From: an uncultured Clostridia bacterium
GTDB lineage: Bacteria; Bacillota; Clostridia; Christensenellales; UBA1242
Assembly: GCA_947628205.1 (NCBI GenBank)
Contig: CANQYX010000011.1
Location: forward strand, 1-33,776
Length of the DNA: 33,776 nt
Direction of reading: 5' to 3'
The stretch's first letter is position 1. The number at the start of each line of letters is the position of its first letter. Both the position numbers and the translations under genes were made by a program. Under the pieces are notes generated by a model. The model searched no databases. It saw nothing but the letters and a program-made list of their open reading frames with translations, and was not told where the DNA came from. Shown here piece by piece: positions 15,388 to 23,846 of this stretch.

Positions 15388-16981
15388 TTTCATCCGTTTG
15401 CAACTTAAACTTAAATGGGGGCTTAACCGCAACAACAGCAAAACCAACGCTATTATGACTGCGGTTGTGGCACTTTTGGCTATCCTTGTTGGGCTTGGGC
15501 TTGTGTGGGGGCTTTCATTTGTGCTTAAATCTAGCATAACGGTTAGTGCCAAGCAATTGTCCGTGCTTTATTTAACAATTGTGGTGGTTGGCCTAACAGT
15601 TTTTGCAATCGGCATGCAAGTTAACCGGCTTTACCGACCAGGCGACATTAATATAACTGCGCGCTTTCCACTTAGCCCGTTCAAAATGTTTGTTAGTTGC
15701 TTAATTTTGAATTATATTGACCTATTAATATATTCATTTATCGTGCTAGTGCCAATTATGTTAGTTTTTGGCGGGGCTATGCAATGTATAACTGTGGCTT
15801 ATGTGTTTGGCATAATTTTGGGCGTGTTGTTTTTGCCAATCGTGCCCTTTGCACTTTCAATTTTTATTGCAATTCCTATAATGTACATAAGCACAATTTT
15901 AAAAAAGCATAATGTTATAAGGTTAATTTTATTTATTGCCTTCTTGGTGGCAGCATTTGTTGTGTATTATTATCTTTTAAGGGTGCTTGCTCAGTTCTTC
16001 ATCCACCGCAATTGGGAAGAGGGCACGCTAGAAATTTGGCAAAAGTTAATTAATGGATTAAACAATTATTGGAACCCTGCATACTATTTATCAAACATAG
16101 TTTTCTTTAGCCGTTTCTGGCTTGGCTTTGGCGCAATGCTTGGCTTTGCCGCGGTTTTAATTACTATTGGCGTTTTGGTTGCCAAAGTTGTGTATTCTAA
16201 AATCCGCACAAAAGTGCTGGATGGCGGTTCAGATGTTTACAAAAGATTTTCTAGAATTGATAATTCAAAAAGTTCGTTTGCAATTTTTAAACACACGTTA
16301 AGCGAAATTATCCACACAAAAACTTATTCTTATTTCTATTTGGGTGTGGCAATTTCCACGCCGGTTATGGTGTTTTTCTGCAACCGCCTTGTTAACATGG
16401 TGGGCGAGGCACAAATTGGCAAGGGCATAAACTTTGGTGCGTCTATGCTGGTTATATCGGTGTTTATGGCAATGATTGGTTCGTTTGCTGCCAACATTTT
16501 GAGTGCGGAGGGCAGAAACTTTTATATAACAAAAATGATGCCGGTTGGCTATCGCAGGCAGTTGCTTGTTAAAGGCATTGTAAATGTTTTGGTTAGCCTT
16601 GGCGCGTTGGCAATAAGTGCGGTGGTGTTGGCATGCTTAAAATTTGTTAGTGCAACCGAACTTTTAGTGTTGTTAATATCTCAAATTTTGTTTGTTATCG
16701 GCCTTGTGTTTAACGGAATAAATTTAAACTTGGTTAACCCTAATTTAAAGCCAAAGGCCAACGGCGAGCCAGAGGAAATAAACATAACCTATATGTTGCT
16801 AATTGGCATCGTGGTGGCGGCAGTGTTTGGCATGGCGGGCATTTTATTGCCAAGGATTATTGAAATTGGCAACTGGGCCACCTATCTAATAATTATTGGC
16901 GTTGCAATTGTATACTCGATTATAAATGTGCTTGTGTTCTGGTTTACAGCAGAAAAGAAATATAGAAAAATTGAGGTTTAG
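15380..16981 (+). CDS. ABC transporter permease, large ABC-2-like type
   Basis: This 533-aa very hydrophobic protein has about twelve predicted helices in two halves. The first runs from TAVVALLAILVGLGLVWGLSF to YYYLLRVLAQF. A soluble segment with an amphipathic region (NRNWEEGTLEIWQKLINGLNNYWN) follows. The second half runs from YFYLGVAISTPVMVFF to YLIIIGVAIVYSIINVLVFWF. There is no ATPase domain; it pairs with the ATPase whose gene it overlaps by 8 bp. It resembles the large exporter permeases of about 530-560 aa found in Bacillota (putative ABC exporter type), which have no assigned substrate. The AGGTG within the ATPase end is a usable SD. The stop is 8 nt before giant gene B. Confidence 0.88.
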   Translation: MFNFIRLQLKLKWGLNRNNSKTNAIMTAVVALLAILVGLGLVWGLSFVLKSSITVSAKQLSVLYLTIVVVGLTVFAIGMQVNRLYRPGDINITARFPLSPFKMFVSCLILNYIDLLIYSFIVLVPIMLVFGGAMQCITVAYVFGIILGVLFLPIVPFALSIFIAIPIMYISTILKKHNVIRLILFIAFLVAAFVVYYYLLRVLAQFFIHRNWEEGTLEIWQKLINGLNNYWNPAYYLSNIVFFSRFWLGFGAMLGFAAVLITIGVLVAKVVYSKIRTKVLDGGSDVYKRFSRIDNSKSSFAIFKHTLSEIIHTKTYSYFYLGVAISTPVMVFFCNRLVNMVGEAQIGKGINFGASMLVISVFMAMIGSFAANILSAEGRNFYITKMMPVGYRRQLLVKGIVNVLVSLGALAISAVVLACLKFVSATELLVLLISQILFVIGLVFNGINLNLVNPNLKPKANGEPEEINITYMLLIGIVVAAVFGMAGILLPRIIEIGNWATYLIIIGVAIVYSIINVLVFWFTAEKKYRKIEV

Positions 16982-16989
16982 GAGAAGGT

Positions 16990-19900
16990 ATGAAAAAGTT
17001 AATAACTTCCACAATAATTGTTTTGCCACTTATAATTTTGGCAATTTTGTTGGTTAGCGGCGCAATAATGAGCTTAACCACGCATATTTATGTGGAAGCA
17101 ATCGATTTAACCAAAGAGGACGCTATTAGGTTGCGCATGGAGGATGAAACAAACCCTCCAACCTACAATTTGGCAAACGATATAACCGTTTTGCCCTTAA
17201 AGGCAACAAATAGGGCGCTTGTTTATAAAAGTGAAGACGAAAATATCGTTTCAATCAGCGCAAATGGCGTTATAACCGCAAAGTTTTATGGCGAAACTTA
17301 TGTTTCGGTTACAAGTAAAGAAAACAAAGCGGCAACCCGCAAAAGAAAGGTGGTTGTGTGGGACGATAAAGTTCACGCAGTTAAAATAGATGACCAAGAG
17401 CCAAACCAAAAAATAGACCTTTATTCTAATACTAAAGCCATGCAGTTGACAGCTAGCGTTTATCCAGTTGAAGCAAAAAACAAAGGCATAAAATGGGTAA
17501 GCTCAGCCCCAGAAATTTTGGAGGTTACCCAAAACGGAACACTAAACGTTCGTGGCGTGGGTGAAGTTACTGTTAGCGCAGTATCAGTTGAAAACGACCA
17601 GATTTTTGACACGGTAACCGTGGTTTGCCATGCCAAATTAACCGATATAGTTTTCGACAAATCTGCGGTAAGCACGGCGGAGGAACATTTAACCTTCCCG
17701 CAAAATATTGAACTCCGCCCAGCAACAACTGATCCGGCGGACATTAAATATAGCTATAAATCTAGCAACGATGAAATTGCAACGGTGAATGAGGCGGGCG
17801 AAATTTCGTTTAAACAGCCCGGCCAAGTTGAAATAACCATTACAGCAACTGACTTTGGCGGAACGCAAAAATCTTATTCTAAAATTTATGAATCCACTTG
17901 CGGATATTTCTCTAACCCAATTTTTAAAATGACAGAATTAAATTGGAACGCTTGCCATTCAGGCGAAGATTTGTTGCAATATCAATATGCGCAACTTCCA
18001 AACACCACCAAAGGCATAGGCGAAATAACTTGCATTAAAGATGGTGCGGATTCGGTTGAAGATGTTGTAGTTTTCAACCAACAAAACAAATTTGTGTTTG
18101 GCGAAAATTTGGAATGCCTTGAAAAATTTGATGTAACCATTCACGCAACCGCATACGATTTTAATCAACATAAATTGGTGGAAACCGAACAGACCTTGCA
18201 CATAAACAAAACCCCGTCCGAATCGGGCAGAAGTGCGGTTGTAACATACAAGGGTGACGAACTTCCAAAAAATGAAATTTATGAATTAACCTTAGCCGAT
18301 ATAGGCGAAAGCGTGGAACTTGAAATAACGGGCACGGAAGTTGCACCAATTATAAACGACAACTTTTATGTAACCGCATCACACGCAAACAACACAATAA
18401 CCCTAACTGCAAAACATGCAAAACCGGACGGTCAGAGCATGACTTTAACACTGGGCGTTTCAGTTTATAACTTGCTTGTTAAAGTTGAAGCCAAAGCGCA
18501 TGAAATTTCGGTTGAATTTAACAGCACAAAAATAGAAAGCGCAACCTATAACTCGCTTTTCGATAACCTTACCTTAACAGTAAACCCAACTAGAAAAGAT
18601 AGCGAGGATATAACAAACAAAACTATTGGCTATAAATATGGTTCGTTGGGTTGGCAGTATGCCGAACCGGGCGAAATTGAAATTGAAAACCTAACCAGTG
18701 GCGAAAATCAAATTGAATTCAGTTGCGGCGACGTTAAATTTAAATTTACTGTAAAACTAATAACACTTGAGGATTTTGGCGTTAAAATTTCCAACACAAT
18801 AAGCGGCGGCGTTGGCTGGGCAGAATTAGGCAGTTTTGAAAGCGCAAAATCGCTTGAAGGCGAACAACTTGTTAGGTTGTCTAGCAACAGTTTGGACAGT
18901 TTAACGCTAGAAATTGTGCCAAATGTTGAATTGTTGGGCGGCTTTGGCAGCAACGAAAACTTTAAAACCCTTTTCACCCTCACATTTAACCCAACCGCTT
19001 GGCAACAGAATTATGACACAACCAACAAACAAATTACACTTGGTTTTGCTGGCGAGCAAGACTTCAACAATTTGGTTGAACTAACTTACGCCGCAATAAC
19101 ACTACAATTTAGATTTTTACGCACAAATTTAAATTCAATTGACTTCACCGGCTTTGATTCTAAAACGGACAATTATGCCGGCTATCAACAAGTGCGCGTG
19201 TTTGCAAAACATAGTTTTTATGGCACGCAGGAAAGCGAGCAAGCGGTGGACTATTTCAAAATTCCGCTTGAGGCGCTAAGAAATGATGAACAACCTGCCT
19301 CGCTGGACGCGCTAACTTGGACGCTTACAAGATATGTTGGCGATAAAGCCGAAAGCGTTTTAACCACCCAACTTGGCAAAGAGATAACATATAACGGCGC
19401 AAAATATACGCTTGAACAAGCCGAAGGCGGCTATGTGCTTAAAGATGCAGAAGGCAACACAGTTGTTGGCACAGACGGCAAAAACCCTAACGGCATAACT
19501 TTTGTGGATTGCTTTAGCGAAACGGGCTTTGCGCGCATCTATTTTGGCAACTTTGTTGGCTTGCGCGAAACAGACATTCAAAACGATTATTTTGGCAATT
19601 TTGACGAACAAACAAACTGGAAAGAGCCTGCCCAAACAGTTGATGACGGCAGCGGCAGAGCAAGAGAAAAATCTACAAAAAATTCATTCGCTTTCTTGCG
19701 CGTTGAGGCAGGCGACGGCGCCGAACATGGCACAAACCGCCACTTCAACTTTAATGTGCTTAATGACCTTGGCGAAGGCGACGCTAATCGATTAATTAAT
19801 GTTGATAGCACAACGGGATATTACAAATTTTCTAATGTAGTTTTACAAAATGATTTGTATGGCGCAGGCGAAAACCCAGATGCACCAGAATCTCAAGTTT

Positions 19901-21051
19901 TAACTTCAACTAATAACATTGATAAAACCTATATTTTCGGCAATGGGCACAAGTTAAACTTAAAAGCGGTTAACGATAACTGTCCGGCATCTAATGAAGG
20001 CACAAATCCCGTTTCATTTAAGAAATTATTCAATCTAAAACTTTTTGGAGATAACGCTAACAATAAAATTGATGGCAATACACAAAGAGTGCTTCTCCAT
20101 GTTGACAGCATTTATTATTGCGAGATGTCATACTATTATAAATTAAACCCTTTAACTAATACTTCCCTTTGTGTAAAAAATAGCACTTTCTATGGTGTTG
20201 CAAAAGCGGCTGTGCAATTGTGGCAATCATCAACAAAATTGTATATGGAAAATGTTACGATGGCATCTTGTGTTGTTGGTGTTTCGGTCGAACAACCAAA
20301 AACGGGGCTTGAAGTTAACTTAAAAGGTTTCTTTGATATTATTGATTATAACAATAAAGATGGGCTGGATAGACTTTTAAAAGGTTCTGCTTCTATGTTT
20401 ATGTCTAATGTGCTTGACGCAGCTAAGAATTATTTTGAATTTTTTGGGCAAAATATCTCGGATTTGAACGACGCCTTTGTAAATGTTATGATCTATTCAG
20501 ATTATAGTATACAAGATAAAGTGCGCGTTTGGAATGGGGAAAAATATGAAAATCAAACGAGTGGTGCAACACTTGAGGACGGAACAAAAATAGCAAATGT
20601 TTGCTTAGTGCCAATTTTTAACACCTATTTTGCATGGACCTATGGCATTCAAAATTCTGTTGATGGTGCAGTTGTTGAGTTTAAATATAGTGACAGACAA
20701 TCTCTTTTTGGCGGTAAAGAAATAGAAAGCATTAGCGCCACACGAGATAATATGGGCAAAATATTTAATGAGGAACGCAATTTGCGCCTACTTTGTCAAT
20801 ATTTGACCAAAGATAAAATGAATTCAGACCATATTTTGTGGCATATGCAAAAGGCTTATCGCAATCCAGCTCTGCATAGCGAATTAGTTGAGGAAGGACA
20901 TCTTGAAAATTTGAAAAATTCACTTTTAAAAGAGAATCTCCCTTGGCCAGATGGCTCAACCCCTCAGCAAGCGGTTGAAGCTTTGCAAGCGGCTCAAAAT
21001 TTAAACAAAGCCCTAACCACTTTCATTTTGCCAGAGAAAAAAGAATATTAA
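16990..21051 (+). CDS. giant membrane-anchored Ig-like (Big_2-type) surface protein, paralog B
   Basis: This 1353-aa paralog of the 8700 product has a nearly identical start (KK, then TSTIIVLPLI and ILLVSGAIMS, an uncleaved-anchor type helix). The Ig-like region is matched (LTASVYPVEAKNKGIKWVS...GTLNVRGVGEVTVSAVS). Shared internal blocks include GYQQVRVFAK, ETDIQNDYFGNF, NSFAFLRVEAGDG, LRLLCQY, LWHMQ and WPDGSTP. Between about 1040 and 1120 it has beta-helix-like turns (VKNSTFYGVAKAAVQLW, KLYMENVTMASCVVGV). It is shorter than A by about 110 residues, mainly in the central and C-terminal third. AGGAGAAGGT precedes the ATG 8 nt after the permease stop, so it is the third gene of the transporter operon. 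Its function is unknown. Confidence 0.82.
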   Translation: MKKLITSTIIVLPLIILAILLVSGAIMSLTTHIYVEAIDLTKEDAIRLRMEDETNPPTYNLANDITVLPLKATNRALVYKSEDENIVSISANGVITAKFYGETYVSVTSKENKAATRKRKVVVWDDKVHAVKIDDQEPNQKIDLYSNTKAMQLTASVYPVEAKNKGIKWVSSAPEILEVTQNGTLNVRGVGEVTVSAVSVENDQIFDTVTVVCHAKLTDIVFDKSAVSTAEEHLTFPQNIELRPATTDPADIKYSYKSSNDEIATVNEAGEISFKQPGQVEITITATDFGGTQKSYSKIYESTCGYFSNPIFKMTELNWNACHSGEDLLQYQYAQLPNTTKGIGEITCIKDGADSVEDVVVFNQQNKFVFGENLECLEKFDVTIHATAYDFNQHKLVETEQTLHINKTPSESGRSAVVTYKGDELPKNEIYELTLADIGESVELEITGTEVAPIINDNFYVTASHANNTITLTAKHAKPDGQSMTLTLGVSVYNLLVKVEAKAHEISVEFNSTKIESATYNSLFDNLTLTVNPTRKDSEDITNKTIGYKYGSLGWQYAEPGEIEIENLTSGENQIEFSCGDVKFKFTVKLITLEDFGVKISNTISGGVGWAELGSFESAKSLEGEQLVRLSSNSLDSLTLEIVPNVELLGGFGSNENFKTLFTLTFNPTAWQQNYDTTNKQITLGFAGEQDFNNLVELTYAAITLQFRFLRTNLNSIDFTGFDSKTDNYAGYQQVRVFAKHSFYGTQESEQAVDYFKIPLEALRNDEQPASLDALTWTLTRYVGDKAESVLTTQLGKEITYNGAKYTLEQAEGGYVLKDAEGNTVVGTDGKNPNGITFVDCFSETGFARIYFGNFVGLRETDIQNDYFGNFDEQTNWKEPAQTVDDGSGRAREKSTKNSFAFLRVEAGDGAEHGTNRHFNFNVLNDLGEGDANRLINVDSTTGYYKFSNVVLQNDLYGAGENPDAPESQVLTSTNNIDKTYIFGNGHKLNLKAVNDNCPASNEGTNPVSFKKLFNLKLFGDNANNKIDGNTQRVLLHVDSIYYCEMSYYYKLNPLTNTSLCVKNSTFYGVAKAAVQLWQSSTKLYMENVTMASCVVGVSVEQPKTGLEVNLKGFFDIIDYNNKDGLDRLLKGSASMFMSNVLDAAKNYFEFFGQNISDLNDAFVNVMIYSDYSIQDKVRVWNGEKYENQTSGATLEDGTKIANVCLVPIFNTYFAWTYGIQNSVDGAVVEFKYSDRQSLFGGKEIESISATRDNMGKIFNEERNLRLLCQYLTKDKMNSDHILWHMQKAYRNPALHSELVEEGHLENLKNSLLKENLPWPDGSTPQQAVEALQAAQNLNKALTTFILPEKKEY

Positions 21052-21056
21052 ATAAC

Positions 21057-21090
21057 AAAAAAGAAGCCAAACAACATTGGCTTCTTTTTT
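21057..21090 (+). terminator. intrinsic terminator of the ABC/giant protein B operon
   Basis: GAAGCCAA (21063-21070) and TTGGCTTC (21077-21084) form a perfect 8-bp stem around ACAACA, with an A-run before and TTTTTT after. It is also usable on the minus strand for the holin-like pair. Confidence 0.93.
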
Positions 21091-21095
21091 CCCCT

Positions 21096-21443
21096 TTAAT
21101 TATCTTCTGTTTTATCTGTTTCGTCGTCGTTTGGCGTGTCTATCTGTTCGGGCTGCTTAACTTCTATGCCATATTTTTTCAGCTGTTTAAAAATTTGGTT
21201 GCAACCGGTGGCGGATAGCCCACTTGACGCGCCCACTATAATTGCACTTAAAAGGTTGTGGGCAATAATAATTTCGGGGAAGGCAAAATAGCAAACAATT
21301 CCTGCCACACTGCCAAGCGCAAGCCCAAGCAGCGGAATAATTCGATTTAAAATTTCGTTGTTTTTTGCAAGCGTTTTTTTGTAAAGTTCTATTAAAGAGT
21401 AGGTCAGCGCAACAATTATTGGCACACAAATAATTTCGGTCAT
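21096..21443 (-). CDS. phage holin-like membrane protein
   Basis: The 115-aa product has an N-terminal hydrophobic helix (IICVPIIVALTYSLIELYKKTL), a second pair around IIPLLGLALGSVAGIVCYFAF and LLSAIIVGASSGLSATGCNQIF, and a charged acidic tail (DTPNDDETDKTEDN). The ASSGLSATGxNQIxKQLKK segment after two to three helices matches the general look of small Bacillota phage holins that follow a related short protein. Holins form membrane lesions that release endolysin; none is encoded nearby. SD AAAGGAG is present, and the ATG overlaps the stop of the upstream gene as TAATG, so translation is coupled. It could instead be a domesticated small membrane protein. Confidence 0.6.
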   Translation of the reverse strand: MTEIICVPIIVALTYSLIELYKKTLAKNNEILNRIIPLLGLALGSVAGIVCYFAFPEIIIAHNLLSAIIVGASSGLSATGCNQIFKQLKKYGIEVKQPEQIDTPNDDETDKTEDN

Positions 21444-21745
21444 TATTTATCTCCTTTGTTTGAAGTGTCGATTAAATAATCCATCATTTCGTTGCTAACT
21501 TTGTTGTATTCGTTAAGCGCGTCGCGAGCGTCCGCGCTGGTTTCTGCGCTGTTTATAACGTTAGAATTGCTGGTGGCAAGTTTGCCAAGTGCGTTTATGC
21601 TTTTTATCATTAAAGTATATTTTTTTTGCTCGCTTTTTTCGGATTGCTCATCCTTAGAATTTCGACTTTTTATATAAGTTTGCATTAAGAAAAGCACCAT
21701 ACCAGATATGATGCTTGTGATAACGCTAAAAATCATTGATAACAT
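21443..21745 (-). CDS. small membrane protein paired with the holin-like gene
   Basis: A 100-aa protein with one N-terminal helix (MLSMIFSVITSIISGMVLFLMQTYI), then a basic and charged, probably helical domain (KSRNSKDEQSEKSEQKK...ALNEYNKVSNEMMDYLI). Short proteins of this plan, immediately upstream of a holin, occur in prophage lysis cassettes, but I do not recognise a named family. AAAGGA lies about 11 nt before ATG, which is a rather long spacing; an in-frame ATG lies 9 nt further in. It ends in TAATG shared with the holin-like start. The pair has its own terminator and no further phage genes. Confidence 0.55.
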   Translation of the reverse strand: MLSMIFSVITSIISGMVLFLMQTYIKSRNSKDEQSEKSEQKKYTLMIKSINALGKLATSNSNVINSAETSADARDALNEYNKVSNEMMDYLIDTSNKGDK

Positions 21746-21776
21746 ATCTGTTAAAATCCTTTATTTGCAAATTTTC

Positions 21777-21840
21777 AACCAATTAACATTGGTTAATACA
21801 TTTTATGAGATTTCGCAGTTTTTAGACATTTTTATGTCTA
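21777..21840. promoter_or_regulatory. two small inverted repeats between holin-like and aquaporin genes
   Basis: AACCAAT-TAAC-ATTGGTT (21777-21794) and TAGACAT-TTTT-ATGTCTA (21823-21840) are perfect 7-bp palindromes in the divergent intergenic region. Either could be an operator. The second is followed by an AT-rich run but not a clear U-tract. For the aquaporin gene, TATAAT occurs at 21902-21907 and at 21919-21924; neither has a strong -35 at ideal spacing. Confidence 0.4.
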
Positions 21841-21942
21841 TTTAATTTGATTTTTTGTTTGTTTTTGCCAAATTTTGAAATTTAATTTAAAATTGCTTGT
21901 TTATAATTTTTTATTATTTATAATTAATTGTAAGGAGGAAAA

Positions 21943-22797
21943 ATGGAATTAGTTAAAAAATCATTTGCTGAAATCGTTGGCACAGCTGTTTTGGTGTTGT
22001 TTGGGTGCGGCGTTGCTATTGCAACTAAATGCGACCCTGTTGCAACCTCGCTTGCTTTCGGCCTTGCAATTGTTGCTATGGCGTATAGCATTGGCAATGT
22101 TTCTGGTTGCCATGTTAACCCTGCAGTTTCGCTTGCTATGCTTATTAGGCGCAAAATTAGTTTTAAAGAGTTTTGCGTTTATGTTATCAGCCAGCTTGTT
22201 GGCGCTGCCATCGGTTGCCTTTTCTTAATGGCTTTGTTTGGCAAGGATTGTGGCTTTGGCGCAAACGTTGTGCAAGGTGCTTTGGTTAGTACATATAACG
22301 AGTCTAAAGCTATGCAATATGTGGCTGCTGTTATTGCCGAAGTTATTTTAACCTTTACCTTCGTTCTTGCAATTTGCGGTGTTACTTCTAAACAAAAATA
22401 CACCGGTGTTGCAGGCGTGGTTATTGGCTTAACTTTAACGCTTGTTCATTTAATTGGCTTGTCGTTAACTGGCACTTCGGTTAACCCTGCTAGAAGTTTA
22501 ATCCCTGCAATTTTTGCTTTGTTCACAGGCAAAGTTGCTTTAACCCAAGTGTGGATCTTTATTGTTGGCCCATTGCTCGGCGCGCTTCTTGCAGCTTTGT
22601 TCCAAATGGTTTTAGAAGCCAAGGTTGATGAACCTGCTAAGTCAACAGAAGTTGCTGCACAACCTCAAGTTGAGCAAAAACCTGTTGTTAAAGAAACGGT
22701 TGCAACAACTCAAGCAAAACCTGCTAGAACAACAAGAAAAACCACCACCACAACAACAAGAACAAGAACTAAAAAAGAACCAACTCAAAAGAGTTAA
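21943..22797 (+). CDS. aquaporin (MIP family) with charged C-terminal tail
   Basis: The first 225 residues form a normal MIP channel with six helices and two NPA motifs (CHVNPAVS, 59-61; TSVNPARS, 181-183). The residues expected at the selectivity filter look water-type: Tyr48 where AqpZ has Phe, His169 in LVHLIGL and the Arg after the second NPA. This suggests an AqpZ-like water channel rather than a GlpF glycerol facilitator. SD TAAGGAGG is excellent. Unusually, about 58 residues follow the last helix: first acidic/Gln-rich, then Thr/Lys/Arg-rich (TTRKTTTTTTRTRTKK). This tail is low-complexity, cytoplasmic by topology, and in the same codon style as the rest, so it is not a frameshift product. 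It is a single gene with its own terminator. Confidence 0.93.
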   Translation: MELVKKSFAEIVGTAVLVLFGCGVAIATKCDPVATSLAFGLAIVAMAYSIGNVSGCHVNPAVSLAMLIRRKISFKEFCVYVISQLVGAAIGCLFLMALFGKDCGFGANVVQGALVSTYNESKAMQYVAAVIAEVILTFTFVLAICGVTSKQKYTGVAGVVIGLTLTLVHLIGLSLTGTSVNPARSLIPAIFALFTGKVALTQVWIFIVGPLLGALLAALFQMVLEAKVDEPAKSTEVAAQPQVEQKPVVKETVATTQAKPARTTRKTTTTTTRTRTKKEPTQKS

Positions 22798-22824
22798 AAA
22801 AACTGGCATTAGCCAGTTTTTTTA
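22795..22824. terminator. bidirectional intrinsic terminator
   Basis: AAAAAACTGGC pairs with GCCAGTTTTTT around ATTA. It ends the aquaporin gene on the plus strand and the convergent methyltransferase gene on the minus strand. Confidence 0.92.
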
Positions 22825-23526
22825 TTTTGTAAATTCGTACAGCGCAATTCCAACACTTATTGGCAAATTTAAACTGTCTATTGCGTGCGAGTGTTTAATT
22901 AAAACGCTGACGCCGGCGTTTAGGCAACTTTCGGGCAGACCATGTGCCTCATTGCCAAAAACGAGGTCGAAATTCTTGGCCGTGTTTTTAAAACTGCCAA
23001 GTGTTTGTTTGCCATTAAGCATAAAGAAATATTTTGAATTTTTTGTTTGCAAATAGTCAGTTAAATTGTCAAATTCGGCAATGTTAAGCGAAAAAATTGC
23101 CCCCATGCTTGCGCGCACAACTTTTGGGTTAAAATAGTCCACCGCTGGTTTAACAATGACCAAATTGTTAAACCCAAAGCCAAGTGCGGTGCGCATAATT
23201 GTGCCAAGGTTGCCCATATCGCTTGGGTTAACTAACACCAAATTTTTGGCAGCAACGCCACTGCCAACATATTTTTTAAACACGCCAACCACAAACACAT
23301 TTTCTTTTTCGGCAAGGCGATTAATTGTTTTGTCGTCAAGGCAAATTTCGACATTTTTGCGCTTGCAAAGGTCAACTAAATTTTTAATTTCGTCTGTCTG
23401 CTTGCATTTAGTGTGAAAAATAACCTTTAACGCACATTCACTTTTTGCCTTAATTAACTCGAAAGTGGGGAAGGCACCAAAGGTGTAAGAATAATTTAAA
23501 TCTTTATTATATTTTTCTAACTTCAT
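22822..23526 (-). CDS. TrmH/SpoU-family RNA 2'-O-methyltransferase
   Basis: The 234-aa protein carries the three SPOUT motifs of the TrmH (SpoU) family. Motif 1 is VNPSDMGNLGTIMRTALGFG (100-119), motif 2 is FGNEAHGLP (190-198) and motif 3 is DSLNLPISVGIALYEF (217-232). Residues 1-90 form a short substrate-binding part typical of the RlmB/TsnR-like subgroup. It transfers methyl from SAM to a ribose 2'-OH of rRNA or tRNA; which nucleotide is unknown. There is no Shine-Dalgarno. TTGATT (23556-23561), 17 bp, TATTCT (23533-23538), then exactly 6 nt to ATG indicates a leaderless mRNA. It is monocistronic. Confidence 0.9.
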   Translation of the reverse strand: MKLEKYNKDLNYSYTFGAFPTFELIKAKSECALKVIFHTKCKQTDEIKNLVDLCKRKNVEICLDDKTINRLAEKENVFVVGVFKKYVGSGVAAKNLVLVNPSDMGNLGTIMRTALGFGFNNLVIVKPAVDYFNPKVVRASMGAIFSLNIAEFDNLTDYLQTKNSKYFFMLNGKQTLGSFKNTAKNFDLVFGNEAHGLPESCLNAGVSVLIKHSHAIDSLNLPISVGIALYEFTK

Positions 23527-23846
23527 AAAAAAAGAATAACATATTTTTAGGTTTTAATCAATTAATTATTCTTTAATAAGTTCATAAACCTGAACATGCA
23601 TAACGCGCGCAATTTTAAAAAGCGCAACAATAATAAAATTCTTGCCATTAAAAATTTTATAAAGAGTTGATTGGAACTTTGTTTGCAGTGGGGCGCATGA
23701 ACGCGCGGAGCGTATCTCGCCATTTGTTTCGCTCGGTATGACATAGCACGTTGCTCAGATTTTTCTTTGCATAACGCTTGTTTTTTTTATTTTTTTGTGC
23801 TAAAATACTTTAGTGTATTTTTATAAGGCATTTTTAAGGAGAAAAA
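23527..23846. promoter_or_regulatory. intergenic region with a GC-rich REP-like island and the pnp promoter
   Basis: The left edge holds the leaderless promoter of the methyltransferase (minus strand). The middle (about 23690-23760) is a GC-rich patch in AT-rich DNA with GAGCG (23708-23712) and CGCTC (23730-23734) inverted and the string CTCGGTATGACA, which has the look of a dispersed intergenic repeat. No gene is apparent. The right edge has TTGTTT (23778-23783), 17 bp and TGC-TAAAAT (23798-23806), a good extended -10 promoter for PNPase. Confidence 0.55.

Noticed and set aside
22625..23056. 143-aa frame overlapping the aquaporin tail
   Set aside because: The tail frame is continuous with the channel, keeps the same codon style and ends at the terminator. 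This alternative is a +1 shadow of low-complexity DNA that runs through the terminator.
23562..23744. 60-aa minus-strand frame between the methyltransferase and pnp
   Set aside because: No ribosome-binding site, basic and Cys/His composition typical of translated intergenic repeat. Treated as part of the REP-like patch.
23802..23821. AAAATAC/GTATTTT hairpin near the pnp start, considered as a PNPase autoregulatory leader
   Set aside because: It overlaps the -10 box, so only its right part would be transcribed from the best promoter. It cannot act as an RNA stem from that start.
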